Below, in pieces: positions 7,619-9,280 of a stretch of 9,280 nucleotides of DNA. Source of the DNA: SAR202 cluster bacterium (GTDB lineage: Bacteria; Chloroflexota; Dehalococcoidia; SAR202; CAJWER01). The stretch is taken from positions 1 to 9,280 of the forward strand of contig JASLXL010000115.1 in the NCBI GenBank assembly GCA_030740335.1. The letters are read 5' to 3'. Position 1 is the stretch's first letter. Every line of letters begins with the position of its first letter. A model generated the notes under the pieces. It saw only the letters and a list, made by a program, of their open reading frames with translations. It searched no databases and had not been told where the DNA came from. Both the position numbers and the translations under genes were made by a program.

Positions 7619-7861
7619 TTACCTGGCTTTCCTATGAATGATCGACAGTCCCGTCGAAATCGCCCAAAAAGCGGCGTCGTAGCCTGCGGTTGTAGCGGTG
7701 GAGTAGAGAGGGGCAAGCTCGCTATGACCATGCCACGTTGGCTCGCAACGCGGGATGTCCACCTATTAAGGTTAACACAGGTTTGAGGATTCTCTTCCAA
7801 TGCGCTCTCACAAAAAATCCCTGAATCGATACTACCAACATCGCGGTTGGTGGAGCGTCGG

Positions 7862-7924
7862 TCTCTCTGATAGCGATCTGATCCCTTTAGAAATGAGCAG
7901 GTAAGATAGGTGTCAGAGAGATCG
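7862..7924. repeat. Interleaved inverted repeats, 9 bp and 6 bp
   Basis: TCTCTCTGA (7862-7870) pairs exactly with TCAGAGAGA (7913-7921), loop 42 bases. The overlapping pair CGATCT (7874-7879) and AGATCG (7919-7924) competes for some of the same right-hand bases, so the two foldings are mutually exclusive. It lies between divergent units, about 245 bases upstream of typA and 184 bases upstream of the plus-strand remnant. No function can be assigned; a regulator site or a mobile-element scar is possible. Confidence 0.3.
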
Positions 7925-8097
7925 AAAAAGTCTCGAGCGCTAGGGAAGCGGTTGTGCTAGGCTGTGACTTTGAGGGTGTTCTTCACACACAAGATAGTCA
8001 CCTACTCGCAAATGAGAGGGGCGGAGGAACTGGCCAACAAACCTATTCTCTGAGTCCATGAAACAAGGGTTGGTTTGTGAGCCAGGCAAGGATGAAC

Positions 8098-8101
8098 GGA
8101 G
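8098..8101 (+). promoter_or_regulatory. Ribosome binding site for the acetyltransferase remnant
   Basis: GGAG lies 6 bases before the GTG at 8108. This supports 8108 as the original start of the now-broken acetyltransferase gene, since no ATG in that frame lies nearby and the protein-like signal begins right after it. Confidence 0.45.
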
Positions 8102-8107
8102 TCGACG

Positions 8108-8838
8108 GTGAGGCGCACACCGATCGGAGATGAAGAACGACATTTGCTGGCTGAAGCCTTGGGCGATACGCCTGAGATTACCATCCCTGTGCATCTGCTG
8201 AGTCGGGGACTTTGCAGCGCGTATATCGGCGACGAGTCGGCCGAAGCCGTTATCGTCCAAAATCGGGCGTTGCAGGGGATGTCTATGCTTTCGGCGTCAG
8301 CCCCGACGCGCTTCGGGAGCTGCTTGATGTCGCGACGGGGCGGAGGCGCGTTAATGTCCCGAAACCTGTCATCTGCCTGCTGGGTGCCGCCGTCGAGCAG
8401 CAGGCAGGGTTTAGTATGAGCTATGAAACGGTCGTTTAGCACACTCTGAAGGCCCCGGTGGTGAGCTACCGGGACACCGCTGTCCACAGGCTAACTTGGC
8501 CAGACTCGCACCTTCGGACGGCTGCCTATCCGCAACTTTAGGTAGGCGCGTTCGGAGATAAGAACACACTGCTAGTTGAAGCAGTCGTGGCCTGTGCAAG
8601 TGTCGACGGGAACGTTGTGACAATCACGTACACCGCGGTTATTACCGAGCGGCATGCCGACATCGGCGTCATGACCCTCGAACCCTGGCGCGGACGATCT
8701 TTCGCAACCTTCGCGGCCTCACTGGTCGCCGAGGGAGTGCAGCGGGTCGGGCTTGTGCCGGTCTGGACCACGACAGACGACGACTTTGCGGAGGTATCTC
8801 GCCGGACCATGATCTCCGTTGCCCCGCAGGGTCTGTAG
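8108..8838 (+). pseudogene. Decayed GNAT family N-acetyltransferase
   Basis: Read with corrections, this is one acetyltransferase of about 245 residues (GNAT superfamily, the larger type with an N-terminal domain). The first frame gives EERHLLAEALGDTPEITIP and HLLSRGLCSAYIGDESAE. At the GGGG run 8275-8278 one base appears lost and the protein continues in another frame with VYAFGVSPDALRELLDVATG. That frame is then broken by TAG at 8437-8439 and TAG at 8539-8541, but carries on with VDGNVVTITYTAVITERHAD, IGVMTLEPWRGRSFATFAAS and VQRVGLVPVWTTTDDDFAEV, ending at TAG 8836. The acetyl-CoA loop, normally R-G-R-G-[FY]-A, reads RGRSFA. The usual N-F-A-S-x-x-V-A-x-x-x-G-F segment is missing after DDDFA, implying an in-frame deletion of roughly 11-12 codons. 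Several independent lesions make a sequencing error an insufficient explanation. Confidence 0.78.
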
Positions 8839-8931
8839 CGACCCAAAGCCGCTCCACTGTTTCACCGCTGCGTGATCTCGCGCCCTGCACCGCATCCAAT
8901 CCCGTAGTATGTGTACGGCGTAGTCCTCGAC

Positions 8932-8936
8932 GAGGG
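8932..8936 (+). promoter_or_regulatory. Ribosome binding site of the lipoprotein gene
   Basis: GAGGG at 8932-8936 stands 7 bases before GTG 8944 and decides that start over the in-frame GTG at 8911, which has no purine-rich sequence upstream and follows a TAG (8905-8907) almost directly. Confidence 0.5.
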
Positions 8937-8943
8937 TGAAAGC

Positions 8944-9280
8944 GTGCAGATTATCACGGGTCTGTTGGGGCACAGCCGGATCACGACCGTCACCGGGTAC
9001 CTGCTGCTGGTTCTCGTTGCCACAGCATGCGGAGCATGTGCGCCCTCTGGAACGGAGCTTGAAGGCTCTGCTCTGGAGGACAGCGACACGTCAACGTCCG
9101 CGTCAGGGACGAGTATTCCAGGTTCGGAAACTCCCACTACTTCTGCCGCAGAGCGCTTTTCGGAGGGACGGAAAGGTGAACTGGACCTGATCGCCTACTC
9201 CGACGACGAGGGTCGTGTGTTCCTCACTGGACCGAAAGGCATCAGCCCGTCGAGGATCGACCCCGGCGATGGCTTCTTCA
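8944..9280 (+). CDS. Putative lipoprotein with TolB-like beta-propeller domain, 3' end outside the window
   Basis: The first 112 codons of a secreted, membrane-anchored protein. The N-terminus has a hydrophobic stretch YLLLVLVATA (19-28) and then Cys29 in LVATACGAC, a plausible though imperfect lipobox (Ala at -3). A low-complexity linker rich in Ser, Thr, Glu and Pro follows (33-75, for example SDTSTSASGTSIPGSE), typical of lipoprotein tethers. The recognisable domain begins at about residue 79: LDLIAYSDDEGRVFLTGP and SRIDPGDGFF match the opening blade of TolB/WD40-like propellers, which usually continue into a WSPDG motif just beyond the window edge. Function is probably extracytoplasmic binding; the family is too broad to say more. 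The GTG start is chosen from GAGGG 7 bases upstream. The 28 residues before and within the signal also resemble a recombinase C-terminus (see findings). The gene follows the acetyltransferase remnant by 105 bases and may have its own promoter. Confidence 0.7.
   Translation, partial: MQIITGLLGHSRITTVTGYLLLVLVATACGACAPSGTELEGSALEDSDTSTSASGTSIPGSETPTTSAAERFSEGRKGELDLIAYSDDEGRVFLTGPKGISPSRIDPGDGFF

Larger units (their letters stand above)
7619..8107. other. 489-base divergent intergenic region, no clear gene
   Basis: This gap separates the minus-strand typA gene from the plus-strand acetyltransferase remnant, so it should contain the typA promoter and possibly a plus-strand promoter. I could not find a -35/-10 pair good enough to annotate. 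It holds a hairpin CTACCAAC/GTTGGTGG at 7832-7853 (loop ATCGCG, one G-T pair), the inverted repeats at 7862-7924 listed separately, and GTGACT/AGTCAC at 7964-7969 and 7996-8001. A minus-strand open frame (7800-7615, TTG start, or ATG at 7731) ends by overlapping the typA start; its product resembles nothing I know and I do not call it a gene. Confidence 0.5.

Noticed and set aside
7811..7853. Rho-independent terminator from hairpin 7832-7853 and the A6 run at 7812-7817
   Set aside because: On the minus strand the T-run lies 14 bases past the stem, and no minus-strand gene lies upstream that would need terminating there.
8869..8895. Decayed HxLRH recombinase box (RDLAPCTAS) upstream of the lipoprotein
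   Set aside because: It lies in a different frame, retains too few key residues, and its distance to LLGHS is about nine codons too long.
1..9280. CRISPR array, rRNA, tRNA or complete insertion sequence
   Set aside because: No regularly spaced repeats, no conserved RNA cores and no transposase motif were seen on either strand.

Overview
The window reads as a chromosomal segment from an uncultured bacterium with moderately high G+C and compact, mostly minus-strand operons. Gene content hints at Chloroflexota, possibly the SAR202/Dehalococcoidia side: a phosphoglucose isomerase of the kind usually found as the C-terminal half of transaldolase/isomerase fusions, amidohydrolase-2 paralogues, and a TolB-like propeller lipoprotein. 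This placement is an inference from family habits; no rRNA or tRNA is present to test it.

Layout. Positions 132-251 (minus) hold the catalytic-tyrosine end of a tyrosine recombinase, cut exactly at the stop codon of an aldo/keto reductase gene (252-1262, minus). A 488-base gap (1263-1750) contains no convincing gene but has a perfect 12-bp inverted repeat built on TTCGAA. Next come a phosphoglucose isomerase (2219-3895) and an Smr-domain protein (1751-2215), 3 bases apart and co-directional. Two amidohydrolase-2 paralogues follow (4860-5648, then 4102-4857, read leftwards, 2 bases apart). The downstream one keeps every metal ligand; the upstream one has lost all five. The ribosome-associated GTPase TypA/BipA lies at 5777-7618. 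A 489-base gap (7619-8107) marks the switch to the plus strand. There, a decayed GNAT acetyltransferase (8108-8838; one frameshift, two internal stops and a probable in-frame deletion) precedes the start of a lipoprotein gene (8944 to the window edge).

How the genes fit together. PGI interconverts glucose-6-phosphate and fructose-6-phosphate and is probably co-transcribed with the Smr gene, though no functional link is evident. The amidohydrolases form an active/dead pair that may make a heteromeric hydrolase of unknown substrate; this is the most unusual intact system here. TypA is a housekeeping translation factor. The two ends of the window carry recombinase C-terminal sequence (certain on the left, possible on the right) and a broken acetyltransferase, which suggests gene turnover at the edges of an otherwise ordinary block.
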